DNA of 64,000 nt from Streptomyces griseus (GTDB taxonomy: Bacteria; Actinomycetota; Actinomycetes; Streptomycetales; Streptomycetaceae): positions 1 through 64,000 of the forward strand of contig NZ_UAVD01000003.1 of NCBI RefSeq assembly GCF_900460065.1. The letters run 5' to 3'. Shown one piece after another: positions 1 to 8,872 of the stretch. Made by a program: the position numbers and the translations under genes. The notes below the pieces were generated by a model. It made no database searches. It was not told the origin of the DNA and saw only the letters and a program-made list of their open reading frames with translations. Each line of letters opens with the position of its first letter. The stretch's first letter is position 1.

Positions 1-282
1 CGCGGAGCCGTTGCCGGAGGTGAGGCCGGACCAGCAGTACGCCTCGGCGACGGGCTCGTCCCGGTAGCGCTCGGGGTGCTTCTCGCCGTGGGCGTCCTCG
101 GTGCGCCGGTAGACGGCCGCGGTCTCGTCCCCGGTGACCCGGACGGTACGGGGGTCGCCCAGCATCTCCTGCGGGGTGGCGCCGCCGACCCCGTGGACGA
201 GCAGTTCCAGTGCGGTCCCGGTGTGCCGCGGGGACGGGGAGGCGGGCGGGGACGCGGGCGGGGGCGGGGCGGCAGGAGCCAA
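1..282 (-). CDS. N-terminal part of a large integral membrane protein (runs off the left edge)
   Basis: Reading leftwards from a TTG at 282 there is an open frame of 94 codons to the window edge. It starts with a Pro/Ala-rich stretch and continues with LELLVHGVGGATPQEML, a conserved opening that I associate with large Streptomyces integral membrane proteins of unknown function. No membrane segment is reached in the visible part. A purine-rich GAGAGAG at about 291-298 is the likely ribosome site for the TTG. The strand is supported by codon bias and a coherent sequence. Only the first part of the gene is present, so function cannot be assigned; the membrane assignment is recall-based inference. 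Confidence 0.6.
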   Translation of the reverse strand, partial: MAPAAPPPPASPPASPSPRHTGTALELLVHGVGGATPQEMLGDPRTVRVTGDETAAVYRRTEDAHGEKHPERYRDEPVAEAYCWSGLTSGNGSA

Positions 283-546
283 GGGGGAACTCTCTCTCGG
301 GCGCGCCGGCCTCGCGGCCGACGGAGATGTGCTCAGGAGCGGATGGTGCGGGGCCGGGACGTCGTGGGCTCCGGGCGTGGTGACCCGCCGGTCGTGGAGT
401 CCAAGGATTCCGGGCGCGGGGCGGGCGCGTGAAGCGGTCTCACGGAATCTCCCCAGGTGATACGCCGGACATGCCTGCGTGGCAGGATGAGCGTGTCGCG
501 CAGACCGCTGCGGACCGTACGGCAGAGGGAAGGACCGGGCCCGGCG

Positions 547-1407
547 TTGAGCGAGAATCAGAACCTGCTCGCGGAGCAGCGACGCGCGCTGATCCTCGAC
601 GAGGTGCGCAGGCGTGGTGGGGTCCGGGTCAACGAGCTGACCCGGAAGCTGAACGTCTCCGACATGACGATCCGCCGGGACCTGGACGCGCTGGACCGGC
701 AGGGCGTGATCGAGAAGGTCCACGGCGGCGCGGTCCCGGTCGTCGAGGCGAGTACGCACGAGCCCGGGTTCGAGGCGAAGTCGGCGCTGGAGCTGAGCGC
801 CAAGGAGGACATCGCGCGGGCGGCGGCGGCGTTGGCGGTGCCCGGCAGCGCGATCGCGCTCTCGGGCGGGACGACGACCTTCGCGCTGGCCCGGCATCTG
901 CTGGACGTGCCGGATCTGACGGTGGTGACCAACTCGGTGCGGGTGGCCGACGTGTTCCATGACGCGCAGCGTCCGGCCGGGGGGCGCGGCGCCCGGCCCG
1001 GGGCGGCGACGGTGGTGCTGACGGGCGGGGTGCGCACGCCCTCGGACTCGTTGGTCGGGCCGGTCGCGGACCGGGCCGTCGACTCGCTCCACTTCGATGT
1101 GCTGTTCCTCGGTGTGCACGGGATCTCGGCCGAGGCCGGGCTCTCGACGCCCAACCTCGCGGAGGCGGAGACCAACCGCCGTTTCGTCCGGGCCGCGCGC
1201 CGGATCGTGGTGGTGGCCGACCACACCAAGTGGGGCACGGTGGGCCTGAGTTCCTTCGCCGCGCTGGAGGAGGTCGACACGTTCGTCACGGACGCCGGAC
1301 TGGCTCCGCGGACGCGCGCGGAGATCGAGGAGCATCTGCCGGGTCTGCTGGTGGCGGGCGACGTTCCCACCGGATCCGCCGACGCTCCGCCCGCCACCGA
1401 GGGCTGA
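547..1407 (+). CDS. DeoR/GlpR-family transcriptional regulator
   Basis: This is a sugar-phosphate-responsive repressor type of about 286 residues. An N-terminal DeoR winged helix is clear: EQRRALILDEVRRRGGVRVNEL, then VSDMTIRRDLDALDRQG and the signature KVHGGAV. The C-terminal sensor domain carries the family blocks LSGGTTTFALA, VVTNSVRVADV, TGGVRTPSDSLVGP and DHTKWG. The TTG at 547 is chosen because family members start close to the SENQNLLAEQRR block and a GGGAAGGA lies upstream (528-535); the frame is open back to 457, so an earlier start is possible. The gene stands alone between an opposite-strand membrane protein and a small SRPBCC gene, so its target is not evident. DNA binding is a family property; the ligand is unknown. 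Confidence 0.9.
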   Translation: MSENQNLLAEQRRALILDEVRRRGGVRVNELTRKLNVSDMTIRRDLDALDRQGVIEKVHGGAVPVVEASTHEPGFEAKSALELSAKEDIARAAAALAVPGSAIALSGGTTTFALARHLLDVPDLTVVTNSVRVADVFHDAQRPAGGRGARPGAATVVLTGGVRTPSDSLVGPVADRAVDSLHFDVLFLGVHGISAEAGLSTPNLAEAETNRRFVRAARRIVVVADHTKWGTVGLSSFAALEEVDTFVTDAGLAPRTRAEIEEHLPGLLVAGDVPTGSADAPPATEG

Positions 1408-1473
1408 GGCGGGGCGCCCCGGGCCGCGTTCGCCCCGGGCGCGGGCCGGCCGGGGAGGCCATAGGATCGTGGG

Positions 1474-1920
1474 GTGGCCGTCTTCCGGATCGAGCGCTTC
1501 TCCCCTCTCCCCGCAGCCGAGGCCTGGCGTCGGGTGACCGACTGGGAACGGCACGGCGCGCAGGTGCCGTTGACGGTGATCTCGGTGCCGACCGGCCTTC
1601 CCTCGCGGCTCGGGACGGTCTTCGTGGCGCGTACGGGTCTGGGCCCGCTGGCGTTCGACGATCCGATGGAAGTGGTGCGGTGGACGCCGCCCGCCGGGGG
1701 CCGGGCCGGGGTCTGCCGGTTGGAGAAGCGGGGGTCCGTGGTGCTGGGCCGGGCGTCGATCGACGTGCTTCCCACGGGTTCCGGTTCCCATGTGGTCTGG
1801 GTCGAGGAACTGCGGGTGCGGCTGGTGCCCCGGTGGGGTGATCCGCTGCTCGCCTCCGCCGGGCGGCGGATGTTCGGCGGGGTCCTGGACGCCCTGCTCG
1901 CCTCCCCCGGCGACCGGTAG
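1474..1920 (+). CDS. SRPBCC-fold (START-like) protein
   Basis: This 148-residue protein opens with FRIERFSPLPAAEAWRRVTDW, the pattern of SRPBCC (polyketide cyclase/CoxG-like) proteins, whose fold holds a hydrophobic ligand. The middle (VRWTPPAGGRAGVCRLEKRGSV) and the late amphipathic helix around RRMFGGVLDALLAS fit the fold, and the length matches a single domain. The GTG start at 1474 sits behind GGGGAGG at 1453-1459. It follows the DeoR gene by 66 bases on the same strand and may be co-transcribed. There are no recognisable catalytic residues, so no reaction is assigned. Confidence 0.75.
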   Translation: MAVFRIERFSPLPAAEAWRRVTDWERHGAQVPLTVISVPTGLPSRLGTVFVARTGLGPLAFDDPMEVVRWTPPAGGRAGVCRLEKRGSVVLGRASIDVLPTGSGSHVVWVEELRVRLVPRWGDPLLASAGRRMFGGVLDALLASPGDR

Positions 1921-2012
1921 GACCGCCGGGCCGTCGCCACGCGCCTCACTCCTTCCGGCCTGCCTCCCCGGGAGGATCGTGAACGACCGGGTGGCCGATT
2001 CGGTGCGGGTGA

Positions 2013-2025
2013 TGTGACCGTCACA
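2013..2025. promoter_or_regulatory. 13-bp palindrome upstream of the membrane-tethered sigma-like gene
   Basis: TGTGACCGTCACA is a perfect palindrome about 60 bases ahead of the gene at 2084. A TTGACT hexamer follows at 2029-2034. Half-sites TGTGA/TCACA resemble CRP-type sites but with a 3-base rather than 6-base spacer, so the binding protein is unknown. It is offered as a candidate operator only. Confidence 0.4.
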
Positions 2026-2083
2026 CGATTGACTCGTTTGTCGGTAGGACAGCCCCGTCACGGCCCCGGAAGGCACCCATCTC

Positions 2084-4114
2084 ATGCCGATCCTCCCACC
2101 GCAGCAGCGGACCGACCCACACCCCGACCGCACGGGAGTGCGGCAGGCCGAGGCCGCCCTCGTGGAGCACTATCCCCGCCTGGTGCGGCTCGCCTACGTC
2201 GTCCTGCCGCCGTCGCTCGGGCGGCACCGCCGGGTCCTGGCCGCGCACGCCGTCGTCCAGCGGGCCCTGCCCGCCGCCGGGAGCCGCGTGCGCGTCCCCC
2301 GCGTTCCGGCCCAGTCCCGCCGGTCGGGCGCTCCGCAGGGCGCCGAGCCCGCGCCGGAGGGCGCCGGAGCGGAGCAGGGCCCCTCGGGCGCCGCGTACGG
2401 GTGGATGCGGCTGCGGGTGCTGCGAGCGGCGCTGGCCCACGAGCGGCGGCCCCGCTGGTGGCCCGGGCGGCTCCCGGCTCCGGCCGCGCTGCGTCCCGCC
2501 GTGCCGGTGGTGTGGGGGCTGCGGCTGTTCCCCCGGGCGGGCGGCGTCGACGAACTGGCCCTGGACCGGGCCCTGTCCACGGTGGACGGAGCGGTCCGGG
2601 CGGCGTTCGCCCTGCAGTTGCTGGAGGGCCTCGACGCGTCCGGGGCCAGGGAGCTGCTGGCCGGTGCGGCGGTGGCGGATCCGGGGGACGCGGTGCGCCG
2701 GGCGGCCCGGCTGGGCAGGCCGGACCGGGCCGGGGCGCGGGCGATGCTCTGGTCCGGCGAGTTCGACCCGTGCACCGTCCAGACCCGCCCGAGCGACCTG
2801 CTGCGGCGCAGGCACCGGGTGCGGGCGGTGGCGGCGGCCGCGGCGCTGTGCGTCGTGGCGGGAGGCCTGGCGTTCGCCGTCGACGCGGGGACGCGGCCCG
2901 CGGACGACGGCCGGGGCCCGGCCGGGGTGGCGGCCCCGGCACTCGATCCGGCGCGGCTGCTGCGGACGTCGCCGGACCGGTGGGCGGACACCTCACGCGT
3001 CGACTTCACCGCCTGGCCGGCCAGGGGCGGGCGGACGGACGACAACGCACTGCTGGGCCGGGCGCTGCGGGCCTGGGCCGAGCCGCCGGAGTCGGTCCGG
3101 GTCTCCACCACGCCGGGCACGGCCGCGGTGCCGCCCGCCGAGCCGCCCCAGCTGCTGTTCGCCGACGAGGTGGACGGGGCGGCCGTGGTGCTGTTCCACG
3201 ACCACGCCGACCGGGTGGTGCGCTACGCGGAGCCGCTGTCCGGGTCCGGCGGGGCGGCGCTCGACTTCGCCCGCACCGATGACGCGGACGTGACGACGGG
3301 TGCGGCGGTCGTCGTCAGTCGTACGGCCGACGCGGCGCGGTTCCTGCTCGCCCCCTGGATCGCGGAGTCCACCACCCGGGACCTGCTCGCTCCCGATACG
3401 CCCGGGCGGCCGTTGGAGGTGGACCCGGACGGCGTCACCGCCGCAGTGCCCCGGCCCGGCGCGGGCGGCGCGTGCGACGCCTGGCCGGTGATCCAGCTGC
3501 GCTCCTCCGAACGGATCGTGGAGAAGCACGCGTTCCTGCTGACGGACCTGGGCGAGCCGGCCCCCACGCATCTCACGTACATGCCGAAGCCCGGCCGGGG
3601 GACGCCGGCCCGTCAGCCGCGCGAGGCGACGGGGCCCGACGCGCTGCTCGCCTGGGCGCGCACGGCGTGCTCGCTGCGGGCCCTGGCCGGCTCCGGCGTC
3701 CGGTCGGTCAACAACTGGGCCTTCGCCGAGCAGAAGCTCCCCGAGGGCGGCGCGTCGGCCGACTGGGTGTGCACCCGGGCCGACACCTGGCGGGGGCCCG
3801 GCCGGGTCCTGGTGCAGTTCCTCGCGCCCGCCGCCTCTCCCGCGGCCCCGGCCGCGGTGGTCGCCGACCGTGAGGACACGGCCCTGTGCAGCAAGTTCGG
3901 GCAGCACGTCCTGGCCGCCACCCACTGGAGGGCCGGCTCCGGCCGCTGGTACGTGCTGGGTGCGGGCAGCCGGGCGGTGACAGGCATCCGGGCGACCGGG
4001 GCGGTCAGGGGCGCGGCGGGCGGGCCGACGCTCGCGGTGCGGGCGCCCCGTGACGCCGACGTGGAGCTGACGGGGTCGCTGAGCGAGGGCGGGACGCTCA
4101 CGGCGGTGCACTGA
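2084..4114 (+). CDS. Membrane-anchored protein with a sigma-factor-like cytoplasmic N-terminus, function unknown
   Basis: A 676-residue protein with three visible parts. Residues about 21-62 (LVEHYPRLVRLAYVVLP, then AHAVVQRAL) look like a degenerate ECF sigma region 2. Residues about 156-198 (LALDRALSTVDGAVRAAF, then LLEGLDASGARELL) resemble region 4. A single membrane segment lies at about 247-266 after RRRHRVR, followed by some 400 residues predicted outside the membrane with no domain I recognise. GGAAGG at 2068-2073 supports the ATG at 2084. Key DNA-recognition residues cannot be confirmed, so it may be a former sigma fold used as a structural or binding domain. The gene is apparently monocistronic. 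The domain reading is inference from pattern; only the membrane segment is secure. Confidence 0.7.
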   Translation: MPILPPQQRTDPHPDRTGVRQAEAALVEHYPRLVRLAYVVLPPSLGRHRRVLAAHAVVQRALPAAGSRVRVPRVPAQSRRSGAPQGAEPAPEGAGAEQGPSGAAYGWMRLRVLRAALAHERRPRWWPGRLPAPAALRPAVPVVWGLRLFPRAGGVDELALDRALSTVDGAVRAAFALQLLEGLDASGARELLAGAAVADPGDAVRRAARLGRPDRAGARAMLWSGEFDPCTVQTRPSDLLRRRHRVRAVAAAAALCVVAGGLAFAVDAGTRPADDGRGPAGVAAPALDPARLLRTSPDRWADTSRVDFTAWPARGGRTDDNALLGRALRAWAEPPESVRVSTTPGTAAVPPAEPPQLLFADEVDGAAVVLFHDHADRVVRYAEPLSGSGGAALDFARTDDADVTTGAAVVVSRTADAARFLLAPWIAESTTRDLLAPDTPGRPLEVDPDGVTAAVPRPGAGGACDAWPVIQLRSSERIVEKHAFLLTDLGEPAPTHLTYMPKPGRGTPARQPREATGPDALLAWARTACSLRALAGSGVRSVNNWAFAEQKLPEGGASADWVCTRADTWRGPGRVLVQFLAPAASPAAPAAVVADREDTALCSKFGQHVLAATHWRAGSGRWYVLGAGSRAVTGIRATGAVRGAAGGPTLAVRAPRDADVELTGSLSEGGTLTAVH

Positions 4115-4216
4115 GCCGACGCCTGCACCGCGGCCGTCACCGTACCGAGGGCGTCGACGCGGCCGTACGGACTCCTCGACCGGTCGAGGAAGCCGTCCGG
4201 TGCCACACTGGGGCAG

Positions 4217-5782
4217 GTGACGGATCTTGAGCACGGCCCCGGCGACAGCACAGGACACCCCGACGACTCCGCTCCGCTCTGCCTGGTGACCGGCGCCACC
4301 GGCTACATCGGCGGCCGGCTGGTACCCGCACTGCTCGACGCCGGGTACCGGGTGCGGGCGCTGGCCAGAACGCCGCGGAAACTGCGCGACTACCCGTGGG
4401 CCGACCGGGTCGAGGTGGTGCGCGGCGACGTCACCGACGCCGACTCCCTGGCGGCGGCGATGCGGGGCGTCCACGTGGCGTACTACCTGGTGCACGCGCT
4501 CGGCACCGGTTCGGACTTCGAGCGGACCGACCGCGAGGCGGCCCGGACCTTCGGAGAGCGGGCGCGGGCGGCGAACGTGCGCCGGATCGTGTACCTGGGC
4601 GGGCTGACTCCGGCGGGGGTTCCGGAGAAGGAGCTGTCGCCGCACCTGCGTTCGCGGGCCGAGGTGGGCCACCTCCTGCTGGCCTCCGAGGTGCCGACGG
4701 CGGTACTGCGCGCGGCGATCGTCATCGGTTCCGGATCCGCCTCGTTCGAGATGCTGCGGTATCTCACGGAGCGGCTGCCGCTGATGGTCACCCCGAGCTG
4801 GGTGCGGACCCGGATCCAGCCGGTGGCCGTCCGGGACGTGATCCGCTATCTGGTGGGCTGCGCGGAGCTGCCGGCCGGGGTGAACCGGTCCTTCGACATC
4901 GGAGGCCCCGACGTCATGACGTACCGGGACATGATGCAGCGCTACGCGGCGGTGGCGGGGCTGCGGCCGCGCGTGATCCTGCCGGTGCCGGTGCTGACCC
5001 CGACGCTCTCCAGCCGCTGGGTCGGTCTGGTGACCCCGGTGCCCAGCTCCATCGCCCGGCCGCTCACGGAGTCACTGCGCCACGAGGTGGTGTGCCGGGA
5101 GCACGACATCAAGGAGTACGTCCCCGATCCGCCGGACGGGACCATCGGCTTCGACCGGGCGCTGCGGCTGGCGCTGAAGCGGATCCAGGAGGCGCGGGTC
5201 GACACCCGCTGGTCCAACGCCTCGGTACCCGGAGCGCCGAGCGACCCGCTGCCCACCGACCCGGACTGGGCGGGCGGCAGCCTCTACCGCGACGAGCGGG
5301 AGATGGCCGTTCCGGTCGGGCCGGAGGCGCTGTGGCGGGTGATCGAGGGCATCGGCGGGGAGAACGGCTGGTACTCCTTCCCGCTGGCCTGGGCGGTACG
5401 CGGCTGGCTCGACCGGCTCGTCGGCGGGGTGGGGCTGCGGCGCGGCCGACGGGACGCCCAGCACCTGCGGGTGGGCGACTCGCTCGACTTCTGGCGGGTG
5501 GAGGAGATCGTACCGGGCCAACTGCTGCGGCTGCGGGCCGAGATGCGGGTCCCCGGCCTGGCCTGGCTGGAGCTGTCGGTGCGGAGCGACGAGCGGGGCC
5601 GGACGGTGTACGGGCAGCGCGCCCTGTTCCATCCGCGCGGGCTGTTCGGCCACGCCTACTGGTGGAGCGTGTGGCCCTTCCACTCGGTGGTGTTCGGCGG
5701 GATGGCGCGCAACATCTCCGAGGCGGCGGCGGCCGAGGAGAAACGGCGTGCGTCGATGGCCGACAGTGGTACAGACAACTGA
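4217..5782 (+). CDS. NAD(P)-dependent epimerase/dehydratase (atypical SDR) fused to a DUF2867 domain
   Basis: A 521-residue two-domain protein. The N-terminal part is a Rossmann fold with TGATGYIGG at about 25-33 and VVRGDVTDADSL, typical of atypical SDRs; the usual YxxxK catalytic pair is not obvious, as in NAD-binding NmrA-like members. From about residue 355 onward (LYRDEREMAVP, GGENGWYSFPLAWAVRGWLD, ELSVRSDERGRTVYGQRALF) it matches DUF2867, which is commonly fused to such epimerases in actinobacteria. The GTG at 4217 follows GGGGCAG. The next gene is another SRPBCC protein 61 bases away, and DUF2867 is itself SRPBCC-like, so the two may act on related hydrophobic substrates. The substrate is unknown. 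Confidence 0.85.
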   Translation: MTDLEHGPGDSTGHPDDSAPLCLVTGATGYIGGRLVPALLDAGYRVRALARTPRKLRDYPWADRVEVVRGDVTDADSLAAAMRGVHVAYYLVHALGTGSDFERTDREAARTFGERARAANVRRIVYLGGLTPAGVPEKELSPHLRSRAEVGHLLLASEVPTAVLRAAIVIGSGSASFEMLRYLTERLPLMVTPSWVRTRIQPVAVRDVIRYLVGCAELPAGVNRSFDIGGPDVMTYRDMMQRYAAVAGLRPRVILPVPVLTPTLSSRWVGLVTPVPSSIARPLTESLRHEVVCREHDIKEYVPDPPDGTIGFDRALRLALKRIQEARVDTRWSNASVPGAPSDPLPTDPDWAGGSLYRDEREMAVPVGPEALWRVIEGIGGENGWYSFPLAWAVRGWLDRLVGGVGLRRGRRDAQHLRVGDSLDFWRVEEIVPGQLLRLRAEMRVPGLAWLELSVRSDERGRTVYGQRALFHPRGLFGHAYWWSVWPFHSVVFGGMARNISEAAAAEEKRRASMADSGTDN

Positions 5783-5843
5783 CGGTCCGAGCACTATCGT
5801 GTGCCCGGCTCCACACACCGCAGACCGCCGGGAGGTGCACGCG

Positions 5844-6323
5844 ATGGCACGCCTACTCCGTACCGTGGGACGGGAGTTCGTCGATTCCGCGCCGATTCGT
5901 CTGGTGTTCGCCGCCGAGGTGTCCGCTCCGCCGGACGTGGTGTACCGCGCACTCGCCGACGACGTGCCGTCCTGGCCGTCGTGGTTCACCGCCGTCACCC
6001 AGGCCACGCCCACCGAGGACGGCGCGGGCCGCGAGGTGCGGCTGCGGGGCGGGGTCAGGTTCCGCGAGACGATCGTGGCCGCCGAACCGGACACGTGCTA
6101 CGCCTACCGGGCCGACGAGTCCAACGCACCGGGTCTCCGGGCCCTGCTGGAGGAGTGGCGGCTCGCTCCGGAGGGGTCCGGTACCCGGGTGCAGTGGACC
6201 TTCGCCGCCGACGGGACGGGGCTGTTCCGCCTGGTGCTGAGCCTCGCGCGGGCCGGGGTGGGCCGGTCCTTCCGGGACGCCGTGCGCCGCCTGGACGCCC
6301 GGCTGGCGGCGACGACGCCCTGA
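5844..6323 (+). CDS. SRPBCC-family protein
   Basis: 159 residues beginning MARLLRTVGREFVDSAP, then FAAEVSAPPDVVYRALADD, the strand-helix opening of polyketide-cyclase-like SRPBCC proteins, and later VRLRGGVRFRETIVAAEPDT. GGGAGGTG at 5830-5837 with 6 bases to ATG 5844 fixes the start, although the frame is open upstream. It lies directly after the epimerase-DUF2867 gene and probably belongs to the same transcription unit. Its stop codon forms one arm of the hairpin shared with the convergent gene. It is a ligand-binding fold with no assigned ligand. Confidence 0.85.
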   Translation: MARLLRTVGREFVDSAPIRLVFAAEVSAPPDVVYRALADDVPSWPSWFTAVTQATPTEDGAGREVRLRGGVRFRETIVAAEPDTCYAYRADESNAPGLRALLEEWRLAPEGSGTRVQWTFAADGTGLFRLVLSLARAGVGRSFRDAVRRLDARLAATTP

Positions 6324-6346
6324 GGCGGGCGGCCACCGGGCCTCAG
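6320..6346. terminator. Short bidirectional hairpin containing both stop codons of a convergent pair
   Basis: CTGAGGC (6320-6326) pairs with GCCTCAG (6340-6346). The TGA of the forward SRPBCC gene (6321-6323) lies opposite the TCA complement of the reverse gene's stop (6343-6345), so the stops pair with each other. Likely a weak bidirectional terminator. Confidence 0.55.
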
Positions 6347-7476
6347 CAGGGCCAGGTGCCGGTGGCGAGGAAGTCGTCGATGGCGGCGGTGTACGGGGCG
6401 ATGTCCAGGCCCTGTTCCTCCAGCCACGAGTCGGAGTAGTACTTGTCCAGGTAGCGGTCGCCGGGGTCGCACAGCAGCGTGACGACGCTCCCCCGCTCGC
6501 CCCGCTCCACCATCTCGGCGATCAGTTTGAACGCGCTCCACAGTCCGGTGCCCGTGGATCCACCCGCCTTGCGGCCGATGGCGCGCTCCAGGGCGCGGAC
6601 GGCGGCGACGCTGGCGGCGTCGGGCACCTTCATCATGCGGTCGATGGCGCCGGGCACGAAGCTGGGCTCCATGCGCGGGCGGCCGATGCCCTCGATGCGC
6701 GAGCCGCGGTCGCTGGTGGCGAGCGGGTCGTGGTGGGTCCAGCCGTCGAAGAAACAGGAGTTCTCCGGGTCGGGGACACAGACACGGGTGTCGTGCTGGA
6801 GGTAGTGGACGTAGCGGGCGATGGTCGCCGAGGTGCCGCCGGTCCCGGCGGTGGCGACGATCCAGGCGGGCTCCGGATAGCGCTCCAGCCGAAGCTGCTG
6901 GTAGATCGACTCCGCGATGTTGTTGTTGCCGCGCCAGTCGGTGGCGCGCTCCGCGTAGGTGAATTGGTCCATGTAGTGCCCGCCGGTCTCGGTGGCGAGC
7001 GCGGCGGACTGTTCGTACATGGTGCGCGAGTCGTCCACGAAGTGGCACCGCCCGCCGTGGAATTCGATGAGCCGGGTCTTCTCCGGGCTGGTGGTGCGCG
7101 GCATCACGGCGATGAACGGCACGCCGATCAGTTTGGCGAAGTACGCCTCCGACACGGCGGTCGAGCCGCTGGAGGCCTCGATGACCGGCCGGTCGGGCCG
7201 AATCCATCCGTTGCAGAGCCCGTACAGGAACAGCGAGCGGGCGAGACGGTGCTTGAGGCTGCCGGTGGGGTGCGTCGACTCGTCCTTGAGGTAGAGGTCG
7301 ATGCCCCATGTCTCGGGCAGCGGGAAGCGCAGCAGGTGGGTGTCGGCGGAACGGTTCGCGTCGGCCTGGACCTTGCGGACGGCCTCCTTCAGCCAGGCCC
7401 GGTACTCCGGGTCGCTGCGGTCGACGTCCACCGTCGCCCTGGCCCCGTGCCCGGCTGCGTGCTCACTGGTGTCCAT
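6343..7476 (-). CDS. PLP-dependent cysteine-synthase-family enzyme (Cds1-like cysteine desulfhydrase candidate)
   Basis: A 377-residue fold-type II PLP enzyme. The PLP lysine lies in [11 protein letters not shown], the substrate loop is [15 protein letters not shown], and the phosphate-binding glycines are in [16 protein letters not shown]. The tract [20 protein letters not shown] and [19 protein letters not shown] closely match my memory of mycobacterial Rv3684/Cds1, reported as an L-cysteine desulfhydrase releasing H2S and pyruvate; true O-acetylserine sulfhydrylases are shorter. ATG 7476 is preceded by AGGAGCAGG, so the open frame out to 7671 is not used. It is convergent with the SRPBCC gene. 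Family is certain; the desulfhydrase reaction is inference. Confidence 0.88.
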   Translation of the reverse strand: MDTSEHAAGHGARATVDVDRSDPEYRAWLKEAVRKVQADANRSADTHLLRFPLPETWGIDLYLKDESTHPTGSLKHRLARSLFLYGLCNGWIRPDRPVIEASSGSTAVSEAYFAKLIGVPFIAVMPRTTSPEKTRLIEFHGGRCHFVDDSRTMYEQSAALATETGGHYMDQFTYAERATDWRGNNNIAESIYQQLRLERYPEPAWIVATAGTGGTSATIARYVHYLQHDTRVCVPDPENSCFFDGWTHHDPLATSDRGSRIEGIGRPRMEPSFVPGAIDRMMKVPDAASVAAVRALERAIGRKAGGSTGTGLWSAFKLIAEMVERGERGSVVTLLCDPGDRYLDKYYSDSWLEEQGLDIAPYTAAIDDFLATGTWPC

Positions 7477-7711
7477 GGGCCTGCTCCTGTTGGTCGTCGA
7501 TCCGATGCTCGCGCCTCCACGATATGCACCCCACCTGCGCAAACGGTCACTTTGATGGCCCATAGCGCTGCCTTTGACCACGGCCCGCGGGGGCGGCGCC
7601 GGCGAGCGGTGCGGGCCGGGGACCGTCCTGCTCGGGGGCCCTCTGGCGGTCCGGCCCGCGCCCGGGCACACTGCACATCAGGAAGAGGTGCCGAAGGGGG
7701 GCGAATCCGCC

Positions 7712-8029
7712 ATGGCGGACGTCGAGTTCAGTGCGTCGGGGGTCAGGATCGAGCGGTTCACCAGGTCGCTGACCAGGGCTGGTCAGGTGGTGGTCAAGGA
7801 CGGGCGGCTGTCGCTGCTCACGAGCAACGGGCGGGAGATCGACAGCGCTCCCGTGGGCACGGTCAGCGCCCGCAAGTGGTGGTTCATCGCGGCCGATTCC
7901 GTCATCGCCCGGGTGAACGGGGTGCGCTACCGGTTGACGATGGGGCAGCGCAGCCGCAGACGTGACGGGGCGGCTCCGCTGCGGCGCTTCCTGGAGGCTC
8001 TGCGCCACGCGCGCGGACGCCGGGACTGA
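7712..8029 (+). CDS. Conserved small protein, function unknown
   Basis: 105 residues, starting at ATG 7712 (MADVEFSASGVRIERFTRSLT), with a purine-rich GAAGGGGGG upstream; a GTG at 7689 is an in-frame alternative. The protein is basic near the end (RQ/RS-rich MGQRSRRRD), with a central pattern KWWFIAADSVIARVNGVRYRL that looks like a small beta-rich domain. There is no signal peptide or membrane segment. It stands alone, divergent from the Cds1-like gene. I recognise it only as the kind of small conserved protein found in streptomycetes and assign no role. Confidence 0.65.
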   Translation: MADVEFSASGVRIERFTRSLTRAGQVVVKDGRLSLLTSNGREIDSAPVGTVSARKWWFIAADSVIARVNGVRYRLTMGQRSRRRDGAAPLRRFLEALRHARGRRD

Positions 8030-8151
8030 CCGGGCCGGCGGGGCCCGGCGGACCGGTTCGCGGACCGCGGGGTTCCGCCGCGAGTTGCGGAGCCGTATCC
8101 CCTGGGCCACGCTGGTCCCATGTCACTGAAGGTGCACCCGCGGTGACAGAG

Positions 8152-8175
8152 CGATCCGCTCCGCGGAGCGGATCG
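8152..8175. repeat. 24-bp perfect palindrome upstream of the ATPase gene
   Basis: Each half is CGATCCGCTCCG read towards the centre, 12+12 with no spacer, about 110 bases before the start at 8286. It is followed by an imperfect CACGAG/CACGAC repetition. It could be a transcription-factor site, a cruciform, or the terminator of an upstream transcript. It is too long and too perfect to be chance in a 480-base gap. Confidence 0.55.
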
Positions 8176-8285
8176 TGCGACACGAGCAGACACGACAAGA
8201 GCAGAGCGGATTCGGCAGTCAGTCGTCCGCCGGCTCCGTTCGTTTCTCTTCTCTTCTTCCGGACCTATTTCGGGGAGTCGCAGCC

Positions 8286-8804
8286 GTGATCAGCGAGCCA
8301 AGCAGGCACTGCACGGTGGAGCTCCAGGCCCTGCCGTCGCGGATCGGTCAGGTCCGCAGAATCATTTCGGCGCAACTGCGCTACTGGCATCTCGATCCTC
8401 TGATCGACCAGGCGGCCCTGGGCGTCACCGAGCTTCTCACCAATGTTCACCGGCACGCACAGCCGGACAAGTCATGCACCGTCGACATCGAGCTGCTGCT
8501 CGACCGTCTCACGGTCTCCGTCCACGACCACGACCCGCGCCTGCCCACGGTGAACGAGGCGGACTCGTTCGCCACCTCGGGGCGGGGGCTGGCCCTGATC
8601 GCCGCCGTCAGCGAGAGCTGGGGCGTGCGGCCGATCGGCTCGGCCGGCAAGGCCGTCTGGTTCACCCTGCCCGCGGCCACCGGCGCCTCGACCCTGCCAC
8701 CGCTCGCGGTCTACGGGTCGATGACCGACGGGCCGTTCGGGGCCGTGACCATCACCCCCGACGACATCGTGGCCGTGCCCGCCCGGTCGGCCGTGGTCGG
8801 CTGA
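8286..8804 (+). CDS. Orphan histidine-kinase-like ATPase (anti-sigma/RsbW-type)
   Basis: 172 residues with a GHKL ATPase pattern: the N-box TELLTNVHRHAQPD, the G1-like VSVHDHDPRLP and the G2-like SGRGLALIAAVSESWGV. Such proteins in streptomycetes are stand-alone anti-sigma-like kinases paired with STAS or regulator proteins. GTG 8286 has GGGGAG at 8272-8277; the frame is open back to 8175 but has no ribosome site there. The C-terminal 40 residues after FTLPAA are low-complexity. No partner anti-sigma-factor antagonist or sigma gene lies nearby, so its target is unknown. The upstream 24-bp palindrome may control it. Confidence 0.88.
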   Translation: MISEPSRHCTVELQALPSRIGQVRRIISAQLRYWHLDPLIDQAALGVTELLTNVHRHAQPDKSCTVDIELLLDRLTVSVHDHDPRLPTVNEADSFATSGRGLALIAAVSESWGVRPIGSAGKAVWFTLPAATGASTLPPLAVYGSMTDGPFGAVTITPDDIVAVPARSAVVG

Positions 8805-8830
8805 GACGGAACGGACGGGCCCGGGGTCGG

Positions 8831-8872
8831 CGGTGTGCGGCGGACCGGCTTCGCGCCGCCCGCCGCACACCG
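8831..8872. terminator. Terminator hairpin after the ATPase gene
   Basis: Arms of 13 perfect base pairs, CGGTGTGCGGCGG at 8831-8843 and its complement at 8860-8872, with a 16-base loop. It starts 27 bases after the stop codon at 8804. The rest of the gap to 9065 shows no gene I can support. Confidence 0.7.

Noticed and set aside
8120..8146. Tiny ORF MSLKVHPR before the ATPase gene
   Set aside because: No ribosome site and no amino-acid run typical of attenuators; kept only as part of a finding.
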